This document shows, piece after piece, positions 1-8,565 of a stretch of 64,000 nucleotides of DNA (positions are counted from its first letter, which is position 1; each line of letters opens with the position of its first letter). The position numbers and the translations under genes are program-made. The stretch is from Steroidobacter gossypii (lineage in GTDB: Bacteria > Pseudomonadota > Gammaproteobacteria > Steroidobacterales > Steroidobacteraceae): NCBI RefSeq assembly GCF_016801985.1, contig NZ_JAEVLS010000002.1:1302001-1366000 (forward strand). Reading direction: 5' to 3'. The notes beneath the pieces are model-generated. The model made no database searches. It was not told the origin of the DNA and saw nothing but the letters and a program-made list of their open reading frames with translations.

Positions 1-491
1 AGCACTTCCGTGTGGAACATCACCGAGATGTGCCAGCGCTCGCCGGGCGCCGCTGCATAGGCGGCTGTCGCCACGACATCAGTGTTTGCAGCCGAAGCGC
101 TCGAGCCGCCGGTGTGCATATTCAACTTCTGTAACAGGCGCTCGCCCGCCGCAATGAGATCACCATCGTCCGCCTTGCCATCGGCAACGACGCCGACCAG
201 CCGCTCGATATGATCGCGGCACTCGAGCAATATGGCTGCAAGCGCTCGGTCCATTGGGAGCGCGGCGGCGCGCACTCGATCCAGCACGCTTTCCACCACA
301 TGCGTAAAGGCGACGATGCCGTCGAGGCCGAACAGGCCGGAGGAGCCCTTGATCGTGTGAGCTGCGCGGAAAATGGCGTTCACCGCTTCCGGGCCGGCGT
401 TGCCCTGCTCGCACTCGAGCAGGGCCACCTCCATCTCGGCAAGCAACTCGCGGCTCTCCGCGATGAAAGTGGGCAGTGCTGTATCCGTCAT
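1..491 (-). CDS. CheA-type chemosensory histidine kinase, N-terminal part (runs off the window)
   Basis: The minus-strand reading frame starts with ATG at 491 and is still open at base 1, so only about 163 codons are visible. It opens with a histidine phosphotransfer domain containing A-H-T-I-K-G-S near residue 45; His45 is the expected phosphoacceptor. After a short alanine-rich linker the frame begins a W-H-I-S-V segment like the one that follows the first HPt in CheA-type proteins. CheA passes phosphate from chemoreceptors to response regulators. The start codon overlaps the stop of the upstream STAS gene as ATGA, so the two are probably translationally coupled. The kinase core and any receiver domain lie outside the window, so flagellar or alternative chemosensory use cannot be decided. 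Confidence 0.85.
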   Translation of the reverse strand, partial: MTDTALPTFIAESRELLAEMEVALLECEQGNAGPEAVNAIFRAAHTIKGSSGLFGLDGIVAFTHVVESVLDRVRAAALPMDRALAAILLECRDHIERLVGVVADGKADDGDLIAAGERLLQKLNMHTGGSSASAANTDVVATAAYAAAPGERWHISVMFHTEV

Positions 492-811
492 GCCGTCGCT
501 CGCTCCGAATCCATGCTCTGCTCGGCGTGCTGAGGAACGTTGCACAGCTTCAGCACGTCCATGACAGCTTCGCTCGGCCGCACCACATCGAGGCGATGCC
601 CGCTCGCCGCTGCGATGCGACGAGCCATCAACACCACCTGCAAACCCGCCGTGTCGAACTCGGTGACATTCGACAGATCGAGGCGCACGTCGCCGTCCTG
701 CGTGCGCACGGCGGCGAACAAGGTCTGTGCGACCTCGCTAGCCCGATAGATGGTCATCTCACCATCGATGCGGACTTCGCCACGCGGTGAGCTCGTTTGT
801 TGCGAGAGCAT
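488..811 (-). CDS. STAS-domain protein (anti-sigma factor antagonist-like)
   Basis: This short protein of 107 residues is a single STAS domain. It has the L-D-L-S-N-V-T-E-F-D-T-A-G-L-Q signature in which a Ser or Thr in the D-[ST]-[AS]-G turn is normally the phosphorylation site; here it is Thr in F-D-T-A-G-L. STAS proteins act as switchable partners of kinases or anti-sigma factors. The ATG at 811 was chosen because AAAGGAAC lies just upstream; the frame extends to 943 without a better start. Overlap with the CheA gene suggests that it belongs to that chemosensory cluster. Its actual partner cannot be told from this sequence. Confidence 0.82.
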   Translation of the reverse strand: MLSQQTSSPRGEVRIDGEMTIYRASEVAQTLFAAVRTQDGDVRLDLSNVTEFDTAGLQVVLMARRIAAASGHRLDVVRPSEAVMDVLKLCNVPQHAEQSMDSERATA

Positions 812-1032
812 GAATCGTTCCTTTGTCAGCACGGCCCGTATCGGCTGCGCGCGATGCGATATAAAGTGCGGACAATCCCTGAATGTCTCTCGGGCAGGTC
901 GTGTAGGTCCGCCTAAGACATTGCCCTGAGCTTGATCGAGCACTGTGCTGCCGAGTTGCGCTTGTAGTTGGTTCTTCTATTCGGGGCGTCGGCTGAGGTA
1001 CCTTTGGCCGGACCTAGATCACGGAACAGCAC

Positions 1033-1674
1033 ATGACCCAGTTGCAACTCGTCGGGCGACGCAGCTCGCATTTCACACGACTCGCACGCATCTTCGCCGA
1101 GGAGCTCGGCGTGGCTTACGAGATCCAACCCGTCTACGACATGACCGCGCGCACGCCGCAGATCTATGCCAACAACCCGGCGCTCAAGCTGCCGATTCTG
1201 CGTGCAGGCGAGGAAGTCGTCTTCGGAACGGAGAACATTTGTCGCGCCCTCGCCGACCGTGCGGGCGCCGGCGAGGAGATCGTCTGGCCGGAGCGGTTAC
1301 GGTCGACGGTATCGAGGAACGCGCAGGAAATGGTCTGGCATTGCATGACAGCACAGGTGCAGATCGTGTTCGGCGCGCAGGTGTGCAAGCTGCCCGACGA
1401 CAATTCTTATTTCGAGAAGGCGCGCAACGGCTTCGAGGGGGCGCTTGCGTGGTTGGACGAGCACGTCGGTGAGGCGTTGGATGCGCTGCCGGCGAATCGG
1501 CGACTCAGCCTGTTCGAGGCTTCGTTGTTTTGCATGATCGACCATCTGCACTTTCGCAAGACGGTGCCGGTCGAGCATCACTCAGCGTTGCAGGCGTTCG
1601 TACGCTCGTTTGCTGCCCGGCCGTCCGCGCAGCGCACGCCGTACCAATTGGAAGTGCCACCTGCGAGCGGCTGA
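1033..1674 (+). CDS. Glutathione S-transferase family protein
   Basis: This 213-residue protein has the length and layout of a cytosolic glutathione transferase. An N-terminal thioredoxin-like half contains N-P-A-L-K-L-P-I-L at about residues 48-56, where the cis-proline motif sits, and F-G-T-E-N-I near residue 69 in the glutathione-binding position. A mostly helical C-terminal half follows. The substrate is unknown, and no residue pins down a GST class. The start at 1033 has GGAAC upstream. The gene stands alone between the divergent STAS-cheA pair and a fructokinase-like gene that converges on it, separated by only three bases. Confidence 0.8.
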   Translation: MTQLQLVGRRSSHFTRLARIFAEELGVAYEIQPVYDMTARTPQIYANNPALKLPILRAGEEVVFGTENICRALADRAGAGEEIVWPERLRSTVSRNAQEMVWHCMTAQVQIVFGAQVCKLPDDNSYFEKARNGFEGALAWLDEHVGEALDALPANRRLSLFEASLFCMIDHLHFRKTVPVEHHSALQAFVRSFAARPSAQRTPYQLEVPPASG

Positions 1675-1677
1675 TCG

Positions 1678-2592
1678 TCACACTCGCAAAGTGCGCGCGG
1701 CTTGCTCGGCCAGGAGGAATGCGCCGGTGATGCCCGCACTGACGCCCAACTCCGGCGTGCGGATGTATTCATCCAGCACGCCGGGTTGGCTGAGCGGCTC
1801 CAGATAGCCTTTGAGAGCGTTGGCGGCTGCCGCCCGAATGTGAGGCAGCAATAGCCCGTTCGCCATCACGCCGCCGCCAAACACCACGCGCTCGACGGAA
1901 AGCATGAGTGCGATCGAGGCCGCCAGCTGCCCGAGATAACCGCCGATGATGGACCACGCTTCGTGGTGCGGCGGCAAGGCATCGAGCTGACAGCGCCAGC
2001 GCGCCTGAATCGCCGGGCCGCTGGCAAGTCCTTCCAGACAGTCGCCGTGAAATGGACACACGCCACCGAAGTCCTTATCGCGCGCATCGCGTCGTACGAA
2101 GATATGTCCCATCTCAGCGTGCATGAGGCGGCGCGTCGCCAGATCGTTGGGCGCCACGCCGCCGCCGATTCCGGTGCCGACCGTGACATACGCGATCGAG
2201 CCCAAGCCACGTCCGGCGCCCAATCGCCATTCGGCAAGCGATGCGGCGCCGACGTCAGTGTCCAGGAGGATCGGCGCCTTGAATCGAGCGCGCAGTGGTG
2301 CGAGCAGATCGACGCGGGACCAGCCGGCCTTGGGCGTGGCGAGCATCTGCCCGTAACCGGGCTGGTGTGAGCGCAAATCGATCGGGCCGAAGCAGCCAAA
2401 GCCGAAGGCATCGATGGGTCCGAATCTACGCTCCGCGGTGCTGAAGAACTCAACGCACGCGGCGAGCGTGACGGTAGCGCTCGAGGTTGGCAGCACGACA
2501 CTGTCCTGCACGTCGGCAGGCGATGTGCCCACCGCGCACACGAACTTGGTTCCGCCGCCTTCGATGGCTCCGTAGAACACTGCACGTCCCAC
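1678..2592 (-). CDS. ROK-family sugar kinase, probable fructokinase
   Basis: This 304-residue protein is a ROK kinase. It has the ATP-binding G-G-G-T-K-F near the N-terminus, a D-T-D-V-G-A-A-S-L-A-E-W catalytic segment, G-T-G-I-G-G-G, and the zinc-site region H-A-E-M-G-H followed by C-P-F-H-G-D-C-L-E-G. The Cys-x2-His-x2-Cys form of the zinc site is typical of the bacterial fructokinase branch (ScrK, Mak or YdhR-like) rather than of glucokinase or NagC-like members. The expected reaction is ATP-dependent phosphorylation of fructose. There are no linked sugar genes, so the substrate is inferred from family resemblance only. Confidence 0.85.
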   Translation of the reverse strand: MGRAVFYGAIEGGGTKFVCAVGTSPADVQDSVVLPTSSATVTLAACVEFFSTAERRFGPIDAFGFGCFGPIDLRSHQPGYGQMLATPKAGWSRVDLLAPLRARFKAPILLDTDVGAASLAEWRLGAGRGLGSIAYVTVGTGIGGGVAPNDLATRRLMHAEMGHIFVRRDARDKDFGGVCPFHGDCLEGLASGPAIQARWRCQLDALPPHHEAWSIIGGYLGQLAASIALMLSVERVVFGGGVMANGLLLPHIRAAAANALKGYLEPLSQPGVLDEYIRTPELGVSAGITGAFLLAEQAARTLRV

Positions 2593-2683
2593 CTTAGATT
2601 GACGTTCTCAATATAGCGTGTCGGGGCGTTCGGGGTGTCCCTGAAGCTCGCGCTCGGCGCATTTCGGGAATCCCTCACTTGAG

Positions 2684-4402
2684 GTGATGAGCCTCTCAGT
2701 TCAGCAATACGCGCCCGGCCACAATTTCAGCGCTGCCCCTTGCTGCCGAAAAGTTAGCATGTCTGCCCGCATTCCCGCTCCAGCGCCCGATCTGGATCCC
2801 CTCGCCCTGGCGCAAGAGCTGGGTTGCACGCCTGCGCCTCATCCGGCCAATGAGCACGCGCGGCTGTTGTCGTTGCAATCTTATGAAGTGCTCGACAGTC
2901 ACGCAGAGTCGCGCTACGACGACATCACACTGCTTGCATCCCGCATCTGTGACGCACCGATCGCATTGATCACCCTGGTCGATGAGCACCGGCAGTGGTT
3001 CAAATCCAAGGTGGGCCTGACTGGCTCCGAAGCGCCGCGCGCCTGGGGGTTCTGTCCGCACGCCATCCTGGTTCCAGATGAAGTGCTTACCGTGCCTGAC
3101 ACGAGGCTGGACCCACGCTTCGCGACCAACCCATACGTAACTGGCGAACCGCATGTGCGCTTTTACGCCGGCGCACCGCTGGTCTCGCCCGACGGCCATG
3201 CGCTCGGCACGTTGTGCGTCATCGATCGCGAGCCGCGACAGCTTAAGAAACATCAGACGGAAGCACTGCAGGCGTTGTCACGGCAGGTCATGGCGCTGCT
3301 CGAAGAGCGCCGGACGTCGACGGCACTGCGTGTGGCGATGCAGGCACTGACGCGCAGTGAGATTTTGTTTCGCGAGGCGTATGAGAATGCGCCCATCGGC
3401 ATTGCGCTGGTGTCGCCGGACGGTGACTGGCTGCGGGTCAACCAGTCGTTGTGCGACCTGCTGGGCTATTCGGCCGAAGAGCTCACGCGCACGACGTTTC
3501 AGGCCATCACCCATCCGGAGGACCTGGAGAAGGATCTGCAGCAGGTCCGGCAGATGCTGGCGCGCGAGCTGCGCAGCTATCAGATGGAAAAGAGATATCT
3601 GCACAAGGCCGGCCATCCGGTCTGGACGCAGCTGAGCGTGTCGCTGGTGTGGGACAAACAGCGGCCGCTGTATTTCATTTCGCAGATCCAGGACATTCAC
3701 GAACGCAAGACCATGGAGCAGGCCAAGGCGGAGTTCCTGACCATGGTGAGCCATGAGTTGCGCACGCCCGTGACGGCGCTGCGCGGCGCGCTCGGAATTC
3801 TGACGGCGGGCGCCGCGGGTGAGTTGCCTCCCAAGGCCCAGGCGCTGACCGCATTGGCGGATCGCAATGCCGAGCGGTTGCATCGCCTGGTGAACGACAT
3901 CGTGGATATCGAAAAGCTCGAGGCCGGCGGGTTTGCCTTCCGCTATGTGGATCTGGATTTGAATCAACTGGTCGCGCAGGCAGCGCTCGAGCTCAAGGCG
4001 TATGCGGATCAATACCAGGTGCAGATCGAGGTTCGCTCCGATCTGCCCCGGGCGTATCTGCATGCCGATGCGGATCGCTTGATGCAGGTCCTCGCGAACC
4101 TGCTCTCCAACGCAGTGAGATACTCACGGCCGGGCGGCAAGGTCGACGTGCACGTGAGCCGCACCGCGCAGCATCTGCGAGTGAGTGTCACTGACTACGG
4201 CGAAGGCATCCCGGAAGAGTTCCGCCGCCATATTTTCGAGAAGTTCGCCCAGGCCAATTGGACTGCCACCAACCCCAAGGGCGGCTCCGGCCTCGGCCTG
4301 CACATCAGCCGAGCCATCATCGCCCACCACGGCGGCACCCTCTCCTTCCATACCAAGCTCGGCATCGGCTCGACATTCTATTTCGATCTGCCGGTGCTGT
4401 GA
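2684..4402 (+). CDS. Sensor histidine kinase, GAF-PAS-HisKA-HATPase
   Basis: The 572-residue protein has a GAF domain at about residues 70-200, a PAS domain at about 225-345 (ending D-I-H-E-R-K), a HisKA dimerisation helix with M-V-S-H-E-L-R-T-P (phosphoacceptor His near 357) and a HATPase domain with N-L-L-S-N-A, D-Y-G-E-G-I and G-S-G-L-G-L boxes. No transmembrane segment is visible, so it is probably a soluble sensor. No response regulator is adjacent, making it an orphan kinase here. The start is uncertain: GTG at 2684 and ATG at 2687 open the frame, while ATG at 2759 would drop 25 residues before the first conserved segment. None has a strong ribosome-binding site. The signal sensed is unknown. 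Confidence 0.88.
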   Translation: MMSLSVQQYAPGHNFSAAPCCRKVSMSARIPAPAPDLDPLALAQELGCTPAPHPANEHARLLSLQSYEVLDSHAESRYDDITLLASRICDAPIALITLVDEHRQWFKSKVGLTGSEAPRAWGFCPHAILVPDEVLTVPDTRLDPRFATNPYVTGEPHVRFYAGAPLVSPDGHALGTLCVIDREPRQLKKHQTEALQALSRQVMALLEERRTSTALRVAMQALTRSEILFREAYENAPIGIALVSPDGDWLRVNQSLCDLLGYSAEELTRTTFQAITHPEDLEKDLQQVRQMLARELRSYQMEKRYLHKAGHPVWTQLSVSLVWDKQRPLYFISQIQDIHERKTMEQAKAEFLTMVSHELRTPVTALRGALGILTAGAAGELPPKAQALTALADRNAERLHRLVNDIVDIEKLEAGGFAFRYVDLDLNQLVAQAALELKAYADQYQVQIEVRSDLPRAYLHADADRLMQVLANLLSNAVRYSRPGGKVDVHVSRTAQHLRVSVTDYGEGIPEEFRRHIFEKFAQANWTATNPKGGSGLGLHISRAIIAHHGGTLSFHTKLGIGSTFYFDLPVL

Positions 4403-4411
4403 GCATCGGCT

Positions 4412-5212
4412 TCAGATGAAGCCGATCATCCGCCCGCCCATCGCCACACTGAACCACATCGCAAGCGAGATGCCCACGCTGGCGCGGGCGAGCGCCGGGC
4501 TCGCCGAAGTCTGCGAGGCGGTCTCTCGAAACAGCGACAGCTGCAGTACGACGGCCACGAACAACAGCAGCATCTTCAGTCGGCTTCGCTGCGATCGACC
4601 GTTATCGTTCTTCAGGCGGTCGATGCTGACGTTCACGAAACCGTCGTCGCCGAGGCCAGTCGCGATGTTTCCGAGTAGCTGATGCGTTTCGCCGCCACCA
4701 TCGGAGTAGCCGCCGTAGCGGCCACCGAGCTCGCTGTGCGACGCATCTTTACGCAATACGATGTTGATCACGCCGGCGATGGCGTCCGAGCCATACTGAG
4801 CCGCGGCGCCATCGCGCAGCACCTCGACGCGCTCGATGGCGTTCACGGGAATGGTGTTGATGTCGACCACCTGTGCGGCCGGCCACGGGTCGGTGCCCGA
4901 GAGCTGTGCGGACAGGTGACGTCGCTTGCCGTTCACCAGCACCATGGTGTATGCGGGTCCGACGCCACGCAGCGATGCAGAGCGCACGCCCTGCCCCTTC
5001 ACTGCATTCTGGCCTTGGGGAAAGTTGAACGAGGGATGGAGCTTCGACAATGCCTGGTTGGTTGTGATCGCTCCCGACTCACGCAGCTGTTCGACGTGTG
5101 CAGCGGCGATGATGCCGGCACGCAGTTGGATGGGGGACGGGAGCGCTGATAGGCGCTCGAGAAAGATGTGATCGCTTTCTAACCGGGCGACGACCTGAAG
5201 CCGCTTGGATCG
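4412..5212 (-). pseudogene. Chimeric remnant: TonB-dependent receptor plug fused to a membrane-protein tail
   Basis: The minus-strand frame is open from the TAA at 5213-5215 down to 4412, with no convincing start codon before the conserved part (first ATG at 5050). From about 5130 to 4583 it encodes a TonB-receptor plug and the first barrel strand: V-L-V-N-G-K-R-R-H, I-P-V-N-A-I-E-R-V-E-V-L-R-D-G and Q-Y-G-S-D-A-I-A-G-V-I-N-I-V-L. It then switches without a stop to a hydrophobic tail, about 4577-4412, ending S-V-A-M-G-G-R-M-I-G-F-I. That tail looks like the C-terminus of a small multi-pass membrane protein of the DUF6644 type. There is no signal peptide or TonB box and the roughly 700-residue barrel is missing. 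I read this as a deletion that joined two genes. The rest of the 5213-5373 gap shows nothing recognisable. Confidence 0.65.
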
Positions 5213-5373
5213 TTACCTGCAAGCCTTCGGCGCGATCGCCGTAACCGTGGTGGAACTTCGTGAGTGCGGGGCTGTTATTGGGTCGGCCGGCGGTTCGACG
5301 GGCTATTGGCGTCCAGGCGCGCAAGGCCGTCGGGCGCTGCGCGGTTTAACGAGATTGCAATCTTTTTCGCCTC

Positions 5374-5407
5374 GCGTCACAAAAACGTAACAAAAGCTTC
5401 ATAGGAT
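5374..5407 (+). promoter_or_regulatory. PHO-box-like direct repeat with a -10 element
   Basis: GCGTCAC (5374-5380), a 4-base AT spacer and ACGTAAC (5385-5391) form a 7-4-7 direct repeat, the geometry of a PhoB box (CTGTCAT-like repeats with an 11-base period). Ten bases downstream, TAGGAT (5402-5407) can serve as a -10 element, the usual arrangement in PhoB-activated promoters, where the box replaces the -35. It lies 33 bases before the start of the phosphate-type porin. The match is imperfect and is an inference from spacing plus the function of the next gene. Confidence 0.45.
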
Positions 5408-5439
5408 GCCGCCGGTCGAAGCCTGGGGATCGATACCCG

Positions 5440-6909
5440 ATGAAAAAACACGCTCCGCTCGCGCCCATCGTGGCGCTGGTCCTGGCCGCCGCCACACCGT
5501 CCGAATCGGCCGAGACGCTCGAGCTCTACATGGATATGCAGACCAAGCAGCTCTATGCCGAGCCCGGTCCGAACCGCGTCCGCTTGGGTAGATTCCGCTC
5601 GATCGATGAATCCGCCCCCGAAGCCACCGCCCAAGCGCCGGCTGAGACGCCCCCACGACCGGAAGCCTTGGAGCAGCGACTGGAGCGCAGCGAGGCGAAG
5701 CTCGCCGAGCTCGAAAAGCACAACGACGACGAGTCACGCAGTCCGTTCACCGATCGATTCGAAATTCGCGGTTATCTGCAGACCCGCTACACCGAGATGC
5801 TCGGCGGCGATGACGGCATCAATCTCTGGTCGGACCGCTCGGTCGGCGACCAGAACTCCCTGGGCGATGCCGATAAAAATTACCTGATCCGCCGCGCTCG
5901 TCTGGTGTTCCAGGGCGACGTGGGCGATCGTCTCTCCTTCTACATCCAACCCGACCTTGCAAGCTCTGCCGGCACCACGGGCAACGTGGTCCAGATGCGC
6001 GACGCTTATGGCGATGTCTATCTCACAACCGATCGCGTGCACCGCCTGCGCGTTGGCCAGTCGAAAGTGCCCTTCGGTTGGGAGAACCTGCAATCGAGCT
6101 CCAATCGACTCGCGCTCGATCGCGCCGACGCCATCAACAGCGGCGTGCGCGATGAACGCGACCTGGGCGTGTTCTATTACTTCACGCCTGAACAGGTGCA
6201 GGAGCGCTTCAGCGAGATCAACAAGCTCGGCCTCAAGCACAGCGGCAATTACGGCATGTTCGGACTTGGTCTGTACAACGGCCAGGGCGCGAACCGCGGC
6301 GATCGCAACGACAATCAGCACGTCGTGGCCCGCCTGAACTATCCGTGGCAGTTGTCGAATGGCCAGTTCTTCGAGGCCGGCATTCAGGCCTACAGCGGCG
6401 AATACGTGCCCAGCACCGCCGCGTATCGAGCCGTGGGTGATGTGAGTCTCACGCCCACCATCGCCAGTGAATTCCGCCGTGGTTACGAAGATGAGCGCGT
6501 GGGTGTGAGCGCCATCTGGTATCCACAGCCTTTCGGCCTGCAGGCGGAATGGAACTGGGGCACGACCCCCGCGCTCGACCTTGCCAGCAACAGCATCGTC
6601 GAGAAGAGCCTCAACGGCGGCTACGTGCAGGCGATGTACAAATTCGATCACTCGTTCGGCACGTTTCTGCCGTTCGTGAAATGGCAGTATTTCGACGGCG
6701 CCAACAAGGCCGAGAACAACGCCCCGATCAACGAGGTGAACGATCTGGAGATCGGCGTCGAATGGCAGATCGCGGCGCCGCTCGAGCTCGCCGCCATCTA
6801 CCATCGCATGAAGCGCAACAACCTCGTCACCGGCAACCGCGCCGGCCGGATCGACTACGAACGTTTCGATGCCGAGGCGTTGCGCCTGCAGTTGCAGATG
6901 AACTTCTGA
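5440..6909 (+). CDS. Outer-membrane porin of the phosphate-selective OprO/OprP type
   Basis: The 489-residue protein starts with a Sec signal peptide (M-K-K-H then a hydrophobic stretch ending S-E-S-A-E). A short linker and a coiled-coil segment at about residues 75-100 (R-L-E-R-S-E-A-K-L-A-E-L-E-K) follow, as in OprP/OprO-family trimeric porins. The remainder is alternating beta-strand sequence, with F-E-I-R-G-Y-L-Q-T-R-Y beginning the barrel and L-R-L-Q-L-Q-M-N-F ending it in a terminal Phe, the outer-membrane assembly signal. The family covers phosphate, polyphosphate and general anion porins. Selectivity cannot be read directly, but a PHO-box-like element precedes it and a phytase-like gene follows 130 bases later. 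Confidence 0.85.
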   Translation: MKKHAPLAPIVALVLAAATPSESAETLELYMDMQTKQLYAEPGPNRVRLGRFRSIDESAPEATAQAPAETPPRPEALEQRLERSEAKLAELEKHNDDESRSPFTDRFEIRGYLQTRYTEMLGGDDGINLWSDRSVGDQNSLGDADKNYLIRRARLVFQGDVGDRLSFYIQPDLASSAGTTGNVVQMRDAYGDVYLTTDRVHRLRVGQSKVPFGWENLQSSSNRLALDRADAINSGVRDERDLGVFYYFTPEQVQERFSEINKLGLKHSGNYGMFGLGLYNGQGANRGDRNDNQHVVARLNYPWQLSNGQFFEAGIQAYSGEYVPSTAAYRAVGDVSLTPTIASEFRRGYEDERVGVSAIWYPQPFGLQAEWNWGTTPALDLASNSIVEKSLNGGYVQAMYKFDHSFGTFLPFVKWQYFDGANKAENNAPINEVNDLEIGVEWQIAAPLELAAIYHRMKRNNLVTGNRAGRIDYERFDAEALRLQLQMNF

Positions 6910-7039
6910 TGTGGGATGCGCCGGCGACGAACCGTCGCATTTCAGTCATGCAATAGAAATACCCCGGCACGATTATGTCGCCCGCCGCTCGTCCCTAACG
7001 CGTCGAGGTCGGTGCGTGAGCGTGCCGGAGTCAACAACG

Positions 7040-8479
7040 ATGAAGTGTCTGAACCACCCGCTGCGGTCCGCCCTGGCGATGCTCGCCGTTGGCGCTCCGC
7101 TCTTGCAAGCGCATGCCGCGGAGCTGCTGGAGCGCGCGGTGTTGCCGAGCGCCAGCTTCTCCACCGGCCCCACCTCGGGGCAGTTCGCCACCGGCGGCAA
7201 CGGCGTCGTCACACCGTTCATCAACAAACAACCGGTGCAGGGCTTCTCGGCCGTGCTGCCCGGCGCACAGGACGGCACCTTTCTCGTGATGTCCGACAAT
7301 GGCTTCGGCAACAAAGCCAATTCCAACGATGCGCTGTTGCGCGTGTATGCGGTTCGGCCGAACTTCAAGGAAGGCACGGTGACGCCGGTGAATCGCTTCA
7401 CGGGCGAAGAACTGAGCGATTTCACCTCCGAAAGTTACATCACGCTGAGCGACCCTTGGCACAAGGTGCCTTTCGCCATCGTCGCGGACGGCGATGTGTA
7501 TCCGAGCACGCCGGTGGGCGGTGGCGCCGCGATCCCTGTCGATCCCACGATCAAGGCCCATCGTCTGCTGACCGGCTCGGACTTCGACATCGAGTCCATC
7601 CGTCGCGCCGCCGACGGCACGCTTTGGTTCGGCGACGAGTTCGGCCCGTATCTGATTCACACCGACAGCAAGGGGCGCGTGCTCGAAGCGCCGATTCCGC
7701 TGCCCAATTTCCGCAAGCTGCCCAGCACGCTCGGCGGCTCCGAGGTGAATCCGCTGATCCAGGCGGTGAGCAATCCGCAACGCACGTTGCCGGCGAATCT
7801 CGCCGATTCCGGCGGCTTCGAAGGCATGGCATTGAACGCGAGCCGCACCAAGCTGTATGCGTTGCTCGAGAAGGCGGTCACCGGCGATCCCGTACGTGAG
7901 CGTCTGCTCATCAACGAGTTCAGCCTCAAGGAGCGTAAGTACACGGGCAAGACGTTCGCCTATCCCATGGAGAGCGCCAACCACGCCATCGGCGATTTCA
8001 CCGCGCTAACCGACACGCAGTTCCTGATCATCGAGCGTGACAGCGGCCAGGGTGTGGCCACCGACCCCCGCTTCAGCAATCCAGCGCGCTTCAAAAAGAT
8101 CTACAAGATCGACCTGAAGCGCGTCGATGGCAACGGCTTTTTGATCAAGGAAGAAGTGGCCGATCTGATGAACATCTATGATCCGCGGGATGTGGCCGGT
8201 GACGGCAAGACCGATACCGTCTTCACCTTCCCCTTCACCACCATCGAAGATGTGCTGGTGCTCGATAACAATCGCCTGCTGGTCATCAACGACAACAACT
8301 ACCCGGGCTCGGCGGGGCGTGAGTTCGGCGTGCCCGACAACAATGAGTTCATCGTGATTCACACGGCGCCGCTGCTCGACTGCGATGGCGGACGCAAGCC
8401 CGATCGCGCCGATCGCGAGTACGGCTGGAAGGATGGTCGTGGCCGTGACGATAAGGAGTGTCGGCCGGCGAAGGAGTAG
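7040..8479 (+). CDS. Secreted esterase-like protein of the phytase family
   Basis: The 479-residue protein has a signal peptide (M-K-C-L-N-H-P-L-R, hydrophobic core, cleavage after A-H-A) and resembles the esterase-like-activity-of-phytase family, a beta-propeller group. Segments such as V-M-S-D-N-G-F-G near residue 90, D-I-E-S-I-R-R-A-A-D-G-T-L-W-F-G-D-E-F-G-P and G-G-F-E-G-M-A-L-N support that fold. The ATG at 7040 was chosen because the signal peptide begins there; the frame is open back to 6911, but that part is not protein-like. Members are thought to act on phosphate or other esters in the periplasm; the true substrate is unknown. Its place 130 bases after the phosphate-type porin suggests a shared phosphate role. 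Confidence 0.78.
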   Translation: MKCLNHPLRSALAMLAVGAPLLQAHAAELLERAVLPSASFSTGPTSGQFATGGNGVVTPFINKQPVQGFSAVLPGAQDGTFLVMSDNGFGNKANSNDALLRVYAVRPNFKEGTVTPVNRFTGEELSDFTSESYITLSDPWHKVPFAIVADGDVYPSTPVGGGAAIPVDPTIKAHRLLTGSDFDIESIRRAADGTLWFGDEFGPYLIHTDSKGRVLEAPIPLPNFRKLPSTLGGSEVNPLIQAVSNPQRTLPANLADSGGFEGMALNASRTKLYALLEKAVTGDPVRERLLINEFSLKERKYTGKTFAYPMESANHAIGDFTALTDTQFLIIERDSGQGVATDPRFSNPARFKKIYKIDLKRVDGNGFLIKEEVADLMNIYDPRDVAGDGKTDTVFTFPFTTIEDVLVLDNNRLLVINDNNYPGSAGREFGVPDNNEFIVIHTAPLLDCDGGRKPDRADREYGWKDGRGRDDKECRPAKE

Positions 8480-8504
8480 CGCGTTCGATCACGCGCGGCT
8501 CGGC

Positions 8505-8536
8505 GGCTGCCGGGAGGATGAACCTCCCCGGCAGCC
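8505..8536. terminator. Strong hairpin between convergent genes
   Basis: GGCTGCCGGGAGG (8505-8517) pairs with CCTCCCCGGCAGCC (8523-8536) across a 5-base loop, leaving one unpaired C. It sits between the phytase-like gene and the convergent TfpX-like gene. Neither side has a T-tract, so termination would be bidirectional and not classically intrinsic. Confidence 0.55.
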
Positions 8537-8565
8537 AGTCGATCAGAGGTTGCCAGCTGGCCGGC

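Noticed and set aside
4185-4682. Plus-strand frame after the histidine kinase
   Set aside because: Low-complexity Ser/Pro/Arg sequence overlapping the kinase C-terminus and the pseudogene on the other strand; no motif or ribosome-binding site.
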